Positions 45,934 to 55,788 of a stretch of 64,000 nt of DNA are shown here, in pieces. The notes beneath the pieces were generated by a model. That model was not told the DNA's origin and searched no databases. It was given only the letters and a program-made list of their open reading frames with translations. A program made the translations under genes and the position numbers. Numbering within the stretch: position 1 is the stretch's first letter; every line of letters starts with the position of its first letter. Source of the stretch: DAHUXD01 sp963736455 (GTDB lineage: Bacteria > Acidobacteriota > Thermoanaerobaculia > UBA5066 > Gp7-AA6); assembly GCA_963736455.1 (NCBI GenBank), contig CAVTON010000001.1, positions 2,418,001-2,482,000 of the forward strand, written 5' to 3'.

Positions 45934-48048
45934 ATGACGATGGCCCGGATCAACCGAGCGGCATTCTTGTTCGTCCTCGCGGCGGGGCTTTCGGCCTGCC
46001 GCCGCGAGAGACCGGCCGGCCCGGCGCCCTCGGCCGCCCTGGCCGGACCGCGCATTCCCCGCGACGTCGTCCTCATCACGATCGACACCCTGCGCTATGA
46101 CGCCGTCGGATTCGACGGAAACCCGCGCGGCACGACGCCGAACCTGGACCGCTTCGCCGCCGAAGGCCGTGTGTTCGACCAGGCGCACGCCCACAACACC
46201 ATCACCCTGCCCTCGCATACGAACATCCTGACCGGCATGCTGCCCTACCAGCACGGGGTCCGGGAAAACGCCGGGTTTCGCCTCTCCCCGAAGACGCCGA
46301 CCATGGCGACGCGGCTCAAGGCGAAGGGATACACCACCGGGGCCTTCGTCGGCGCCTACGTGCTGGACTCGCGATATGGGCTCAACCACGACTTCGACGT
46401 CTATGACGAGCTCTACCGGCATCTCGACGAGCAGCTCGAGTTCAAGATCCAGCAGGCCCGCGCCGAGGACGTCGTCAAGGCGGCGGTCGACTGGTACCGG
46501 TCGCAGGAGGGCAAGCAACGCTTCCTGTGGATGCACGTCTACGATCCCCACGCGCCGTACGACCCGCCGAAGGACTACAAGGAGCGGTTCTCCGACAATC
46601 TCTATTTCGGCGAAGTGGCTTACACGGACGCGTCGATCGCGCCTCTGCTCGACGTTCTCCGCAACGTCCACCCTGCGCCGTTCGTCGTCGTGACGGGAGA
46701 TCACGGCGAGGGATTCGGAGACCACGGAGAGCTGACGCACGGCCTCTTCTGCTACGAGGCGACGCTGCACATTCCCCTGATCGTCTGGTGCCCCGATCTC
46801 GTCCCGCCCGGGCGCAACGGCGTCTGGGCTCGCCACATCGACATCGTTCCGACGATGCTCGATGCTCTCGGCTTGCCCAAGCCGCCGGAGCTGACGGGAC
46901 AGTCGCTGCTGCCGGCCGGGCGCGGCGAGGCGCCCGAGGGGAGCTACTTCGAGGCCCTCTCGGCCGCGTTCAACCGCGGCTGGGCGCCGCTGCGCGGAAT
47001 CGAGTCCCACGGCGTCAAATACATCGATCTGCCCATTCAGGAGCTGTACGAGCTGCCCACGGATCCGAAGGAGGAGAAGAACCTGGCCGCGGGCACGCCC
47101 GACTCTCTTCGGCGCCTTCGCAAGCGTTTGCTCGACCTCCCGGCAGCGCCCCACGAGCGCGGCATGATCGGATCCGAGGAGGCCGCCAAGCTCCGTAGCC
47201 TCGGCTACCTCACCGGTTCGGCCGAGCTCAAGACGACCTACGGTCCGGCCGACGACCCCAAGACTCTGATCAAGGTCGATCAGACGATTCACATCTTCAC
47301 CGGCCTCATGCAGGAGGAGAAGTTCGACGAGGCCGTCGTGGTCTCTCGACGCGTCGTTCGGGAAAACCCCCACATGAAAATCGGCTACCAGAATCTCGCC
47401 AGCGCGCTCGTTGCGAAGAAGGACGTGCCCGGCGCCATCCGGGTCATGGAGCAGGCGACCGCCAACGGCGCCGGCGGCGAGACCATGGACCGTCGGCGAG
47501 GCCTCCTCCTTTCGGAGATCGGCCGCTCGGCCGAGGCCGTCAAGGTGCTGATGCAGTATCAGGAGAGCGAGGACCCCGAATCCCTGAACGCCCTCGGGAT
47601 CGTGCTGTCGGACGCGGGACGGCCGGCCGAGGCGTTGCCGGTCTTCGCCCGCGCGATCGAGCTCGATCCTTCGGGCGCCGACGGCTATCAGAACACGGGG
47701 ATCGCGCTGCTGAAGCTGAACCGCCCGACCGAGGCGAGGGACAACCTCGAGATGGCGCTGCGCTTCGGCAAGCGCCACACCAAGGCCTGGAACGCGCTCG
47801 GTGTCGCGTACCAGCAGCTCGGCAACGACGCCAAGGCCATCCACGCCTGGGAAGAGTGTGTCGCCCTGAACCCGGAGCAGTACGACGCGCTCTACAACAT
47901 CGGCCGCGTCGCCGGCCAGATGCACGACTGGAAAAAGGCGCGGGCCGCCCTCGAGAAATTCGTCGCCACCGCCCCGCCGAAACAGTACGGCAAGGACATC
48001 GGCGAGATCCGCGCGGTCCTGTCCGACATGAAGCGCCAGGGGATCTGA
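45934..48048 (+). CDS. Sulfatase-fold lipoprotein with TPR repeats
   Basis: The 704-residue product has a lipoprotein signal ending AAGLSACRR. The sulfatase-fold domain (about 40-430) carries ITIDTLRYDAVGFDG, TLPSHTNILTGMLPYQHGV and TGDHGEGFGDHGELTHG. Threonine replaces the formylglycine cysteine and the CxPSR arginine is absent, as in the lipoprotein at 25583. From about 450 to 700 are tetratricopeptide repeats (KTLIKVDQTIHIFTGLM, NALGIVLSDAGRPAEALPVF, NTGIALLKLNRPTEARDNL). The TPR part would bind partner proteins. The D-aminoacylase gene begins 12 bases after the stop. Confidence 0.85.
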   Translation: MTMARINRAAFLFVLAAGLSACRRERPAGPAPSAALAGPRIPRDVVLITIDTLRYDAVGFDGNPRGTTPNLDRFAAEGRVFDQAHAHNTITLPSHTNILTGMLPYQHGVRENAGFRLSPKTPTMATRLKAKGYTTGAFVGAYVLDSRYGLNHDFDVYDELYRHLDEQLEFKIQQARAEDVVKAAVDWYRSQEGKQRFLWMHVYDPHAPYDPPKDYKERFSDNLYFGEVAYTDASIAPLLDVLRNVHPAPFVVVTGDHGEGFGDHGELTHGLFCYEATLHIPLIVWCPDLVPPGRNGVWARHIDIVPTMLDALGLPKPPELTGQSLLPAGRGEAPEGSYFEALSAAFNRGWAPLRGIESHGVKYIDLPIQELYELPTDPKEEKNLAAGTPDSLRRLRKRLLDLPAAPHERGMIGSEEAAKLRSLGYLTGSAELKTTYGPADDPKTLIKVDQTIHIFTGLMQEEKFDEAVVVSRRVVRENPHMKIGYQNLASALVAKKDVPGAIRVMEQATANGAGGETMDRRRGLLLSEIGRSAEAVKVLMQYQESEDPESLNALGIVLSDAGRPAEALPVFARAIELDPSGADGYQNTGIALLKLNRPTEARDNLEMALRFGKRHTKAWNALGVAYQQLGNDAKAIHAWEECVALNPEQYDALYNIGRVAGQMHDWKKARAALEKFVATAPPKQYGKDIGEIRAVLSDMKRQGI

Positions 48049-48060
48049 CAGAATGGCTGC

Positions 48061-49560
48061 ATGAAGCGACTTGGCGTCATCGCCCTCGCCCTCCTCTCCG
48101 CGGGGCTCCTCGCCGCAACGCCTCCGCCCGACTCCGGTGCCCTGTTGATCGCCGGCGCGCAGATCGCCGACGGGACGGGCGCGCCGTTGAAGCGCGCGGA
48201 CGTGCGAGTGCGCGGCGACCGGATCGCCGAGGTCGGCACGCTTTCGCCGCGCGCGGGTGAGCTCGTGATCCGCGGCGAGGGGCTCGTGCTCGCGCCCGGG
48301 TTCATCGACGTGCACAACCACTCGACCGAGGGCATCCGGACCGATCCCCTGCTCGAAACGCAGATCTCCCAGGGCATCACGACGGTGGTGCTCGGTCCCG
48401 ACGGCGATTCGCCGTGGCCGATCGCCGAATATCTCGCCGAGCGCGAGAAATCCCCGGGGGCGGTCAACGTCATGACGATGGTCGGCCACGAAACCGTCCG
48501 GAGCCTCGTCATGGGCAAGGACTTTCGCCGCACCGCCACACCCGAAGAAGTCGCGAAGATGGCGGCCCTCGTGGACCAGGGGATGCGCGAGGGCGCTTCG
48601 GGTCTTTCCTCGGGTCTCGAGTACGACGTCGGCAGCTATGCCTCGACCGACGAGCTGGTGGAGCTTTCGAAGGCCGCCGCGCGGTACGGCGGCTTCTACA
48701 TGACCCACTCGCGCGACGAGGCCGACAAGAGCTTCGAGGCGATCGCCGAGGCCATCGAGATCGGGGATCGAGGCGGCCTTCCCCTCGACATCTCCCACAT
48801 CAAGCTCGCGACCACCGGCGTGTGGGGCAAGGCGAAGCAGGCGGTCGCGCTGATCGACAGGGCCCGCGCAAAGGGGCAGGACGTCACGGCCGATTGCTAC
48901 CCGTATCTGGCCTGGCACGCGAACATCGAGGTCCTCGTGCCGAACAAGCAGTACTTCGACCCGAAGAGCGTCCAGGAGGCGCTCGACGTCGTCGGCGGCG
49001 CCCAGAACATCACGATCACCGCCTGCAAGGCGCATCCCTCCTATGCCGGGCGCGACCTGGCGCAGATCGCGAAGGCCGAGGGCGTCACGCCGGTTGCGCT
49101 ATTTTCGCGCATCGTCAAGGACGGCGGCGCCGACGTGATCGGCCACGCGATGAAGGAGGAGGACGTCGAGGTCTTCTACCGTCAGCCCTGGGTGATGGTG
49201 GCCTCGGACGGGGGCGTTCCCTGCGATCACCCGCGGGGCGCCGGAACCTTCACCCGGGTGCTCGGCCGCTTCGTGCGCGAACAGCATCTTTTTTCCCTCG
49301 AAGAGGCGGTCCGCAAGATGACTTCGCTTCCGGCCTCGCGGATGAAGCTCTCCGACCGGGGCCGGGTCGCTCCCGGCATGAAGGCCGACCTCGTTCTCTT
49401 CAACCCGAAGACGGTCATCGATCGCTCGACCTTCGAGGAGCCGCGCAAGCTCTCGGAAGGCATCGCGTTAACGGTCGTCAACGGCGAGGCGGTCTGGGCC
49501 GACGGCAAGGCGACGGGCGCGCGTCCCGGACGCGTGCTGCGGAGACCGGCGACGCCGTAA
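48061..49560 (+). CDS. Exported D-aminoacylase-like amidohydrolase
   Basis: The 499-residue product has a signal peptide (MKRLGVIALALLSAGLLAA) and the complete amidohydrolase metal motif PGFIDVHNHSTEGI (about 80-93). Later it shows YMTHSRDEAD, ISHIKLA, VASDGGVPCDHPRG and GTFTRVLGRFVRE. It is related to the protein at 17693 but retains the metal-binding histidines. N-acyl-D-amino acid or D-peptide hydrolysis in the periplasm is likely. It follows the TPR sulfatase gene by 12 bases and may be in the same operon. Confidence 0.88.
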   Translation: MKRLGVIALALLSAGLLAATPPPDSGALLIAGAQIADGTGAPLKRADVRVRGDRIAEVGTLSPRAGELVIRGEGLVLAPGFIDVHNHSTEGIRTDPLLETQISQGITTVVLGPDGDSPWPIAEYLAEREKSPGAVNVMTMVGHETVRSLVMGKDFRRTATPEEVAKMAALVDQGMREGASGLSSGLEYDVGSYASTDELVELSKAAARYGGFYMTHSRDEADKSFEAIAEAIEIGDRGGLPLDISHIKLATTGVWGKAKQAVALIDRARAKGQDVTADCYPYLAWHANIEVLVPNKQYFDPKSVQEALDVVGGAQNITITACKAHPSYAGRDLAQIAKAEGVTPVALFSRIVKDGGADVIGHAMKEEDVEVFYRQPWVMVASDGGVPCDHPRGAGTFTRVLGRFVREQHLFSLEEAVRKMTSLPASRMKLSDRGRVAPGMKADLVLFNPKTVIDRSTFEEPRKLSEGIALTVVNGEAVWADGKATGARPGRVLRRPATP

Positions 49561-49597
49561 TCCGCGGACCCCGCGGAGCGTTAGTATCGGTCAGATC

Positions 49598-51943
49598 ATG
49601 CGAGCACGGCTCCGCCTCTTCCGGACGATCTCCGCGCGCGCGGGGGGAGTCCTCGCCGCCGCGATTCTGGCGCGCGGGATCGCCTTCGGCGTCGTCGCGG
49701 CGCCGGCGATCACCGAGCCGCCGAGCGAGGGCGCCGTGATCAGTCCGTACGACGTCCACATGGTGGCCGGCCCGTTCGTCGGCTCGCCGGGGGAGAACCA
49801 CGTCTGCAGCGACTGGCAGATCGTCACGGTGCCGGCCCTCTCACCGGTCTGGACGGCGTCCTGCGTGACCGGAACCCTCGCCGTCCACATCCACCTCGGC
49901 GACGGAGCGTTCGGCGGCGCCCTCGCCGGGCTTCACCAGCTCGACTCCAACACGGACTACCAGGTCCAGGTGCGCTTCAAGGGCGACGCCAATGGAGGCG
50001 AGTCGAGCCCGTGGTCCGAGCGCGGGTTCCATACCGCCTCCGCCTCGGCCATCGAGCCGCTCGTTCTGTCCGACGTCTCGAACGTGCCGCCGCCGTCCTG
50101 GCACGACGCGGGCGGAAACGAGATCGTCCTGCCGCCGGGCGCCCGGATGCGGCTCGAGGTTCCCGGCGCCGGGACGCTCCTCGAGATCCTCGGCTCGGAC
50201 ACGGGCGGCAACCGGACGTCCAACCCCGGTGCCCTCTCGACTCACGGTCCGGCCCGGGTGGTCTGCATGGCGTCGTCGGCTTCCGTCTCGTGGCCCGCGA
50301 CCCATCTCACCTTCACGGATGGGAGCGGGACGGATCGCGACCTCGTCCTTCCGCCGACCGTTCTGGCCGCGGGCCAGGCGGTGACGTACTGGTTCTCCAA
50401 CGCGGGCGAGGCCTTCGGTCCCGGCGACGGCAGCGCGGTTCCCCCGACCCTGGCCGAGGCCAATCGGCTCTCGGCCGCCGACATCCCGTGGACGGTCCTC
50501 CAGCCCGGCTTCCGCATCGAGCGCGTCGCGACGGGCTTTCAGCTTCCGGTCAACGTCGCCTTCTTGCCGAACCCCGGGTCAAACCCGTCCGATCCGTTCT
50601 TCTACGTCACGGAGCTCTACGGATCCGTCGCCGTCGTCACCCGCTCCGGCGCCGTCTCGACCTATGCCACGAACCTGCTCGACTTCGATCCCCTCGGAAG
50701 CTTTCCCGGCTCCGGCGAGAAGGGCACGACGGGCATCGTCGTCGAGCCGTCGTCGGGCGATCTCTTCGTCGGGACGCTCGAGGCGCAGCCGAACGTGACC
50801 GACTATCACTATCCGATGGTCGTCCGCCTTCACAGCCAGGACGGCGGTCTCACGGAATCGAGCCGCACGACGATCCTGGATTTCCCAAACGAACCGCTCG
50901 GCCCGTCGCACCAGATCTCGAACGTGTCGATCGGTCCGGACGGCAAGCTCTACGTGCACATCGGAGACGGCCTGTTCGTGCCGACGCCGGCGCAGGACAT
51001 GACCTCGGTGCGAGGGAAGATCCTGCGGGTCAATCTCGACGGGACCGCTCCGACGGACAACCCCTTCTACGATCCGACGGCGGGGCAGGCGCCGAAGAAC
51101 CTGATCTTCGCCCTCGGCCTTCGCAACCCCTTCGGCGGATCCTGGCGGGCCGCCGACGGCGCGCAGTGGGAAGCCGAGAACGGGCCGAGCGTCGATCGTC
51201 TCGCCAAGGTCGTCGGGGGGCGCAACTATCTCTATGACGGCTCGGACGCGAGCATGAAGAACTTCGCTGCCTACAACTGGCCGGTCTCCGTCGCGCCGGT
51301 CAACATCGCCTTCGTCCAGACGGCCACCTTCGGGGGCAGCGGCTTTCCCGTCGAGCACCAGGACCACGCCTTCGTGACCGAGTCCGGTCCGACCTACGCT
51401 CCGGGCCCGCAGGCGCTCGGCAAGCGCATCAGCGAGTTCTCCTTCGACGCCGACGGCAATCTTCTTTCGGGCCCGGTACCGCTCATCCAGTACGTGGGCG
51501 CCGGGCGCGCGACCTGCACCGCGCTCGCCGCCGGACCCGACGGCCTCTACTTCGCCGATCTCTACAAGGACTTCGGCGCCGCCACGCCGGTGGACGCGGG
51601 GGCCAACGTGTTCCGAATTCGCTACGTCGGGGTCGCCGACTTCTCGGCCTCCGCGCCATCGGGGCCCGCGCCGGCGACCGTCTCGTTCCAGGATCTCTCG
51701 GCCGTTCCGGGCGCCTCGGCGTGGCATTGGGACTTCGGCGACGGTTCATCGAGCGACGAGCGCAATCCCGTCCACCAGTATCCTTTCGCGGGGAGCTTCG
51801 ACGTCCGTCTGACCGTGACCGGCCCGTCCGGTCCCGTTGCGCGCCAGAAGGCCGCCGAGGTCATCGTCCCCGGCTCCCCGCGGCAGCCGGTTTGCTGCGC
51901 GGGGGGTGTCCCGCCCTCCCCCCGGGTCGTTCGGCCGCACTGA
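49598..51943 (+). CDS. Secreted glucose/sorbosone-dehydrogenase-fold protein with PKD domain
   Basis: The 781-residue product begins with a signal-like segment, then an Ig-like region (about 35-290). A GSDH beta-propeller follows (about 300-690, FRIERVATGFQLPVNVAF, HQISNVSIGPDGKLYVHIGD, FALGLRNPFGG). A C-terminal PKD domain (about 690-765, GPAPATVSFQDLSAVP, WHWDFGDGSSSDERNP) precedes a short cysteine-containing tail. GSDH proteins oxidise sugars with PQQ, but many secreted members are of unknown activity. The TolC-related cluster begins 41 bases later. Confidence 0.82.
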   Translation: MRARLRLFRTISARAGGVLAAAILARGIAFGVVAAPAITEPPSEGAVISPYDVHMVAGPFVGSPGENHVCSDWQIVTVPALSPVWTASCVTGTLAVHIHLGDGAFGGALAGLHQLDSNTDYQVQVRFKGDANGGESSPWSERGFHTASASAIEPLVLSDVSNVPPPSWHDAGGNEIVLPPGARMRLEVPGAGTLLEILGSDTGGNRTSNPGALSTHGPARVVCMASSASVSWPATHLTFTDGSGTDRDLVLPPTVLAAGQAVTYWFSNAGEAFGPGDGSAVPPTLAEANRLSAADIPWTVLQPGFRIERVATGFQLPVNVAFLPNPGSNPSDPFFYVTELYGSVAVVTRSGAVSTYATNLLDFDPLGSFPGSGEKGTTGIVVEPSSGDLFVGTLEAQPNVTDYHYPMVVRLHSQDGGLTESSRTTILDFPNEPLGPSHQISNVSIGPDGKLYVHIGDGLFVPTPAQDMTSVRGKILRVNLDGTAPTDNPFYDPTAGQAPKNLIFALGLRNPFGGSWRAADGAQWEAENGPSVDRLAKVVGGRNYLYDGSDASMKNFAAYNWPVSVAPVNIAFVQTATFGGSGFPVEHQDHAFVTESGPTYAPGPQALGKRISEFSFDADGNLLSGPVPLIQYVGAGRATCTALAAGPDGLYFADLYKDFGAATPVDAGANVFRIRYVGVADFSASAPSGPAPATVSFQDLSAVPGASAWHWDFGDGSSSDERNPVHQYPFAGSFDVRLTVTGPSGPVARQKAAEVIVPGSPRQPVCCAGGVPPSPRVVRPH

Positions 51944-51984
51944 AGCGTCGGCCCGCAAGGACGGGCGGCGGATAAAATGAGCGG

Positions 51985-53196
51985 ATGAGCGAGGCCGCCG
52001 GGACAGGCGAGAAGCGGACACGCCCGGGCTGGCCGTGGGCCCTGGGCGTTGTCTTGCTCGCCGTCGTCGTGCTCGTGGCGGCCATGTCGCGGCCGAAGGC
52101 CCCATCGGTCCAGACCGCCGCCGTCCGCCGAAGCAACCTTCTCGTTCCGGTCCAGTGCGACGGGACGCTGGAACCTCCTCCGGGCGGCGAGCTCCGGGCC
52201 GCCGAGGCCGCCACCGTCGCCGAGCTCTTCGTCCAGAATGGCGCCCGGGTCCGAACGGGTACTCCCCTCGTCCGGCTGGAGAACACCGATCTTTCGCACA
52301 AGGCCCTCGAGGCCCGCTCCGAGGCGCTCCGGCTCGAGGCCGAGCGGGCCTCGACCGCGTCGGATCTGGCCGACCTCGAGCAGCAGGAGAAGCACGCGGC
52401 CCGGGTTTTCGATGGCGACTCGCGGCTGCTTTCGAGCGGGGCCATCACGAAGATGACCTACGAGTCTGACGAGCTCGCGCTCTCCCAGGCCCGCGATCAT
52501 GCCAGCGCCGCGCGCGCCCGCCTCTTGGCTCTCGACGGCGCCGGGAACGGCGCGCCCTCCCGGCTCGAGCTCGCCCGGGAGTCGGCGGCGGATCTCGAGC
52601 GCCGCGCCGCGGCGCTGACGGTCAAGGCGCCGGCCGATGGCCTCGTCTATGGCCTGCCCCGGCGCGTCGGCGAGGCGATCGCGGCCGGAGAGGTCGTCGC
52701 GAACGTGATCGATGCCGAGCACCGGCGGTTGCGCGCTCGAGTGGATCAGCCGGACCTGCCCCAGACGGCCGTCGGCCAGCGCCTGGTCGTCGCCTTCGAC
52801 GGACTGCCCGGCATGAAGTGGGACGGCCGGGTCACCTTCGTGGATCCGGGGCTGCGCGAGGTGGGCGGCCGCGAGGTCGGCGAGGTTCTCGGTGAGATCG
52901 CCGACCCGCAGGCTCGCCTCCCGTCGAATGCCGCCGTGGACGTCGAGATCATCACCGGCGAGAAGTCGGACGCCCTCGTCGTCCCCCGGGCGAGTGTCTT
53001 CCGCGATGGGGATCGGCGCTACGTGTACGTTCTCGATTCCGGCCGCGCGCGCCGCAAGAACGTCACGGTCGGGCTTCTCGGCCTGACCGAGGTCGAAGTC
53101 GCGGGCGGCCTTTCCGAAAAGGACGTCGTCATCCTGCCCGGGGCCGTGGCGCTGTCCGACGGGGCGCGGGTTCGCGCCGCGAGCGGGAAGGGCTAG
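51985..53196 (+). CDS. HlyD-type periplasmic adaptor protein
   Basis: The 403-residue product has one N-terminal membrane span (PWALGVVLLAVVVLVAAMSR, about 15-34), then a lipoyl-like half-motif, a coiled-coil hairpin (about 105-200, ALEARSEALRLEAERAST) and barrel domains including GQRLVVAFDGLPGM. This is the adaptor of a MacA-type tripartite exporter. It is 20 bases upstream of the permease gene. Confidence 0.88.
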   Translation: MSEAAGTGEKRTRPGWPWALGVVLLAVVVLVAAMSRPKAPSVQTAAVRRSNLLVPVQCDGTLEPPPGGELRAAEAATVAELFVQNGARVRTGTPLVRLENTDLSHKALEARSEALRLEAERASTASDLADLEQQEKHAARVFDGDSRLLSSGAITKMTYESDELALSQARDHASAARARLLALDGAGNGAPSRLELARESAADLERRAAALTVKAPADGLVYGLPRRVGEAIAAGEVVANVIDAEHRRLRARVDQPDLPQTAVGQRLVVAFDGLPGMKWDGRVTFVDPGLREVGGREVGEVLGEIADPQARLPSNAAVDVEIITGEKSDALVVPRASVFRDGDRRYVYVLDSGRARRKNVTVGLLGLTEVEVAGGLSEKDVVILPGAVALSDGARVRAASGKG

Positions 53197-53216
53197 GGCT
53201 CGCTCCCCGAAGGACC

Positions 53217-54422
53217 ATGTTCAATCGAGAAGTCTTCGGCATGGCCGTCGACCGGTTTCGGAAGCATCCGGTCCAGACCTCCCTCACGCTCGCGGGCCTG
53301 GTCGTCGGCACCGCGTCCATCATTCTCGTCGTCACGCTCGGACTGACCGGGCGCGGTTACGTGCTGCGCCAGATCGAGGGCGTGGGCTCTCACCTGGTCT
53401 GGGCCAACTACCGGGGAACCGTCAATTCCGGCGTGTCCCGCGTCTCCGATGACTTCATGACCGAGGGGGACGTCCGGGCGATCGCGACGCGGAGCGATCT
53501 CTTTTCGGGCGTGACGGCGATCCTGATGCTGCGCGGCAACCTCACCGTCCAGTCCCAGGCCAAGGCGCTGACCGTCCTCGGCGTCATGGCGAACTACGGG
53601 CAGGTGCGCAAGAACATGCGCATCCTGCGCGGCCGGTTCCTCGACGAGGACGACCTGTCGGAGCGCGCGCGGGTTTGCGTCGTGAACCGGGACCTCTACA
53701 ACCAACTCTTCGCCAACGATGATTCGGCCGACAAAACCATTCGGACCCTCGGGACGACTTTTCAGGTCGTCGGCGAGTTCGAGGAGCCCGTGGATACGCT
53801 CGGCCGGGGCGAGGTCGTGCCGGAGACGATCCTCATCCCCCTGACCGTCGCCTGGTATTTCACGCCCACGCACCAGGTCAAGACGCTGTTTGCGGAGGCG
53901 CGAGAGTTCTCGGAGCTGCCGGCGGCGGTCCGCACGGTCGAGGACATGCTGCGCGAGCGCCACCGCGCGGGTTCCTTCTACGAGGTCGAGAGCATGACGT
54001 CGGTCGTGCGCCTGGCGAGGGCAATCTCGGTCGGGCTCATCGTCGTCTTCATTCTCGCCGCCGCCGTGTCCGTCGTCGTCGGCGGCGTCGGTATCATGAA
54101 CATCCTGCTCGCCTCGGTCGAGCAGCGGACGCGGGAGATCGGGGTTCGCATGTCGGTCGGCGCGCGCCGCCGCGACATCCTCGGACAGTTTCTCTTCGAG
54201 GCGCTCTCTCTCGGCGTGGCCGGCGCGGCGATCGGCGTGGCGATCGGCCTCGGCATTCCCTACCTGACGGGCCTCTTCGTGCGAGGCGTGGACATCCGCG
54301 TCTCGCTGTGGTCGGCGGCGGTGGCCTTTCTCTTCTCCTGCGCGGTCGCGGTCGTATTCGGCGCGGTGCCCGCGTATCGCGCCTCGCTCCTCAACCCTAC
54401 GGAGGCTTTGCACCATGAATGA
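53217..54422 (+). CDS. MacB-type ABC permease (no ATPase domain)
   Basis: The 401-residue product has an N-terminal membrane segment (LTLAGLVVGTASIILVVTLG), a MacB periplasmic core (about 50-255) and a C-terminal FtsX domain (about 270-395, VVGGVGIMNILLASVEQRTREIGVRMSVGA). The N-terminal ATPase domain of full MacB is missing; none of the neighbouring genes encodes it. It overlaps the TolC-family gene by 8 bases. The export ATPase must be elsewhere. Confidence 0.88.
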   Translation: MFNREVFGMAVDRFRKHPVQTSLTLAGLVVGTASIILVVTLGLTGRGYVLRQIEGVGSHLVWANYRGTVNSGVSRVSDDFMTEGDVRAIATRSDLFSGVTAILMLRGNLTVQSQAKALTVLGVMANYGQVRKNMRILRGRFLDEDDLSERARVCVVNRDLYNQLFANDDSADKTIRTLGTTFQVVGEFEEPVDTLGRGEVVPETILIPLTVAWYFTPTHQVKTLFAEAREFSELPAAVRTVEDMLRERHRAGSFYEVESMTSVVRLARAISVGLIVVFILAAAVSVVVGGVGIMNILLASVEQRTREIGVRMSVGARRRDILGQFLFEALSLGVAGAAIGVAIGLGIPYLTGLFVRGVDIRVSLWSAAVAFLFSCAVAVVFGAVPAYRASLLNPTEALHHE

Positions 54423-55785
54423 AGAAAACCCGTTTCGGTCCCGAAACGCCCTCTCCATCCTCGTCGCGGCCATCGCCGCCGCGCTCATCGCCGGGCCCGG
54501 CCCCGCGCGCGGCCAGACCGCCCCGGCCGAGCCTCCGGTCCTGACGCTGCGGCATGCGGCCGAGCTCGCGCTCGAGCGGGCGCCGCAGCTGACCGCGACG
54601 CGCGCGGCCCGCGACGAGGGCAGCGCTTCGGCCCGGATCGCCGCCGACGCCCTCCATCCGTCGGTCTGGGTCTCGACGACGCCCGGTTACTCGACCGGGC
54701 TTCCCGTGGTCGTCGCGGGGAGCGTGCCGGCGTACGGAGCGGTCGAAGTCCGGCAGACGATCTACGACCCGTGGAAGAAGAACGAGGCGCTGCAGGCCGA
54801 GGCCCACGCGGCTCTCCTCGAAGGCGATCTCGAGTCCGGCTGCGCCAATACCGTGCGCCTGGCCGTCCTTGCCTACGCACGGACCTGGACCGACGAGCGT
54901 CGCGCCGACGCCGCCCGGAAGGGTCTCGCGGCGGCCGAGGCGTCTGTCGACCGCGCGCAGGCTCTCTTCGGCGAGGGTCGGACGACCGAGATCGACGTCG
55001 AGCGGGCCAAGCTCCAGGCGGCGCGGTCGAAGCAGAGACTCCTGAACGCCGAGTCCGACCGCGACCTCGACGGCCTCGAGCTCAAGCGCCTGATCGGCTG
55101 GTCCGATTCCGCGCCCCTGCGGCTTTCGAGCGAAACCGAGACCGCCCTCGACGCGATCTCGGCCTCGGACGATCTCGAGGCGGCGCGCGCCGCGGATCCG
55201 CAGCTGAAGTCGCTCGGGAGGCAGGTCGAGCTGCTCGGCCGTTCGGCGAGCCTCTCGGCCAGGCGCTGGCCGATCATCGAGGCCTCGGCCCAGTATCAGC
55301 GGCTGCCGTCGTACTACTCGAAGTACTACAACAGCTTCAACGAGAACGATTTCAGCTTCGGAATCTCCTTCGCGATCCCCGTCTGGGCAGGGGGACGCCT
55401 CGACGACACGGAGGCGAAGGCGCGGGCGAGCGCCCGGAAGGCCGAAGCCGAGCGGGACGCGCGCGAGACGGACCTGGAGGTGGCGGTTCGCCGGGCCGAA
55501 GCGGCGGTCGCGCGCGCGGAGGCGGAGCACAGCCTGTCCCGCCGCGCGCAGGGGATCGCGGAACAGGACCTCTCGGCGGCCGAGTTGCTTTCGCGGGAGG
55601 GGCGCGGCGAGGCCGGCCAGGTCGACGAGAAGCGCATGGCCCTCTCCGACGCCGACGAGGATGCGACGAAAACGGCCATGGCGGCTCTCGAGGAGCGGGT
55701 CAGGCTGCTCGCGCTGCGAGGCGAGCTCGCGCGCACGGTCCTGGGAACGGAGCCTCGCTGCGTCGAGGTGCGGCCGGCGCCGTAG
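54415..55785 (+). CDS. TolC-family outer-membrane efflux protein
   Basis: The 456-residue product has a signal peptide (LSILVAAIAAALIAG) and the TolC two-fold repeat of long helices with a conserved strand region (YGAVEVRQTIYDPWKKNEAL and SFGISFAIPVWAGGRLDD). It forms the outer-membrane duct of the HlyD/MacB cluster. The start overlaps the permease by 8 bases. The gene converges with the desaturase 3 bases later. Confidence 0.87.
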   Translation: MNEENPFRSRNALSILVAAIAAALIAGPGPARGQTAPAEPPVLTLRHAAELALERAPQLTATRAARDEGSASARIAADALHPSVWVSTTPGYSTGLPVVVAGSVPAYGAVEVRQTIYDPWKKNEALQAEAHAALLEGDLESGCANTVRLAVLAYARTWTDERRADAARKGLAAAEASVDRAQALFGEGRTTEIDVERAKLQAARSKQRLLNAESDRDLDGLELKRLIGWSDSAPLRLSSETETALDAISASDDLEAARAADPQLKSLGRQVELLGRSASLSARRWPIIEASAQYQRLPSYYSKYYNSFNENDFSFGISFAIPVWAGGRLDDTEAKARASARKAEAERDARETDLEVAVRRAEAAVARAEAEHSLSRRAQGIAEQDLSAAELLSREGRGEAGQVDEKRMALSDADEDATKTAMAALEERVRLLALRGELARTVLGTEPRCVEVRPAP

Positions 55786-55788
55786 GTT

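Noticed and set aside
45262..49035. Antisense open frame over the receptor and sulfatase-TPR genes
   Set aside because: Shadow frame in high-GC sequence, no recognisable domain, real genes on the other strand are complete.
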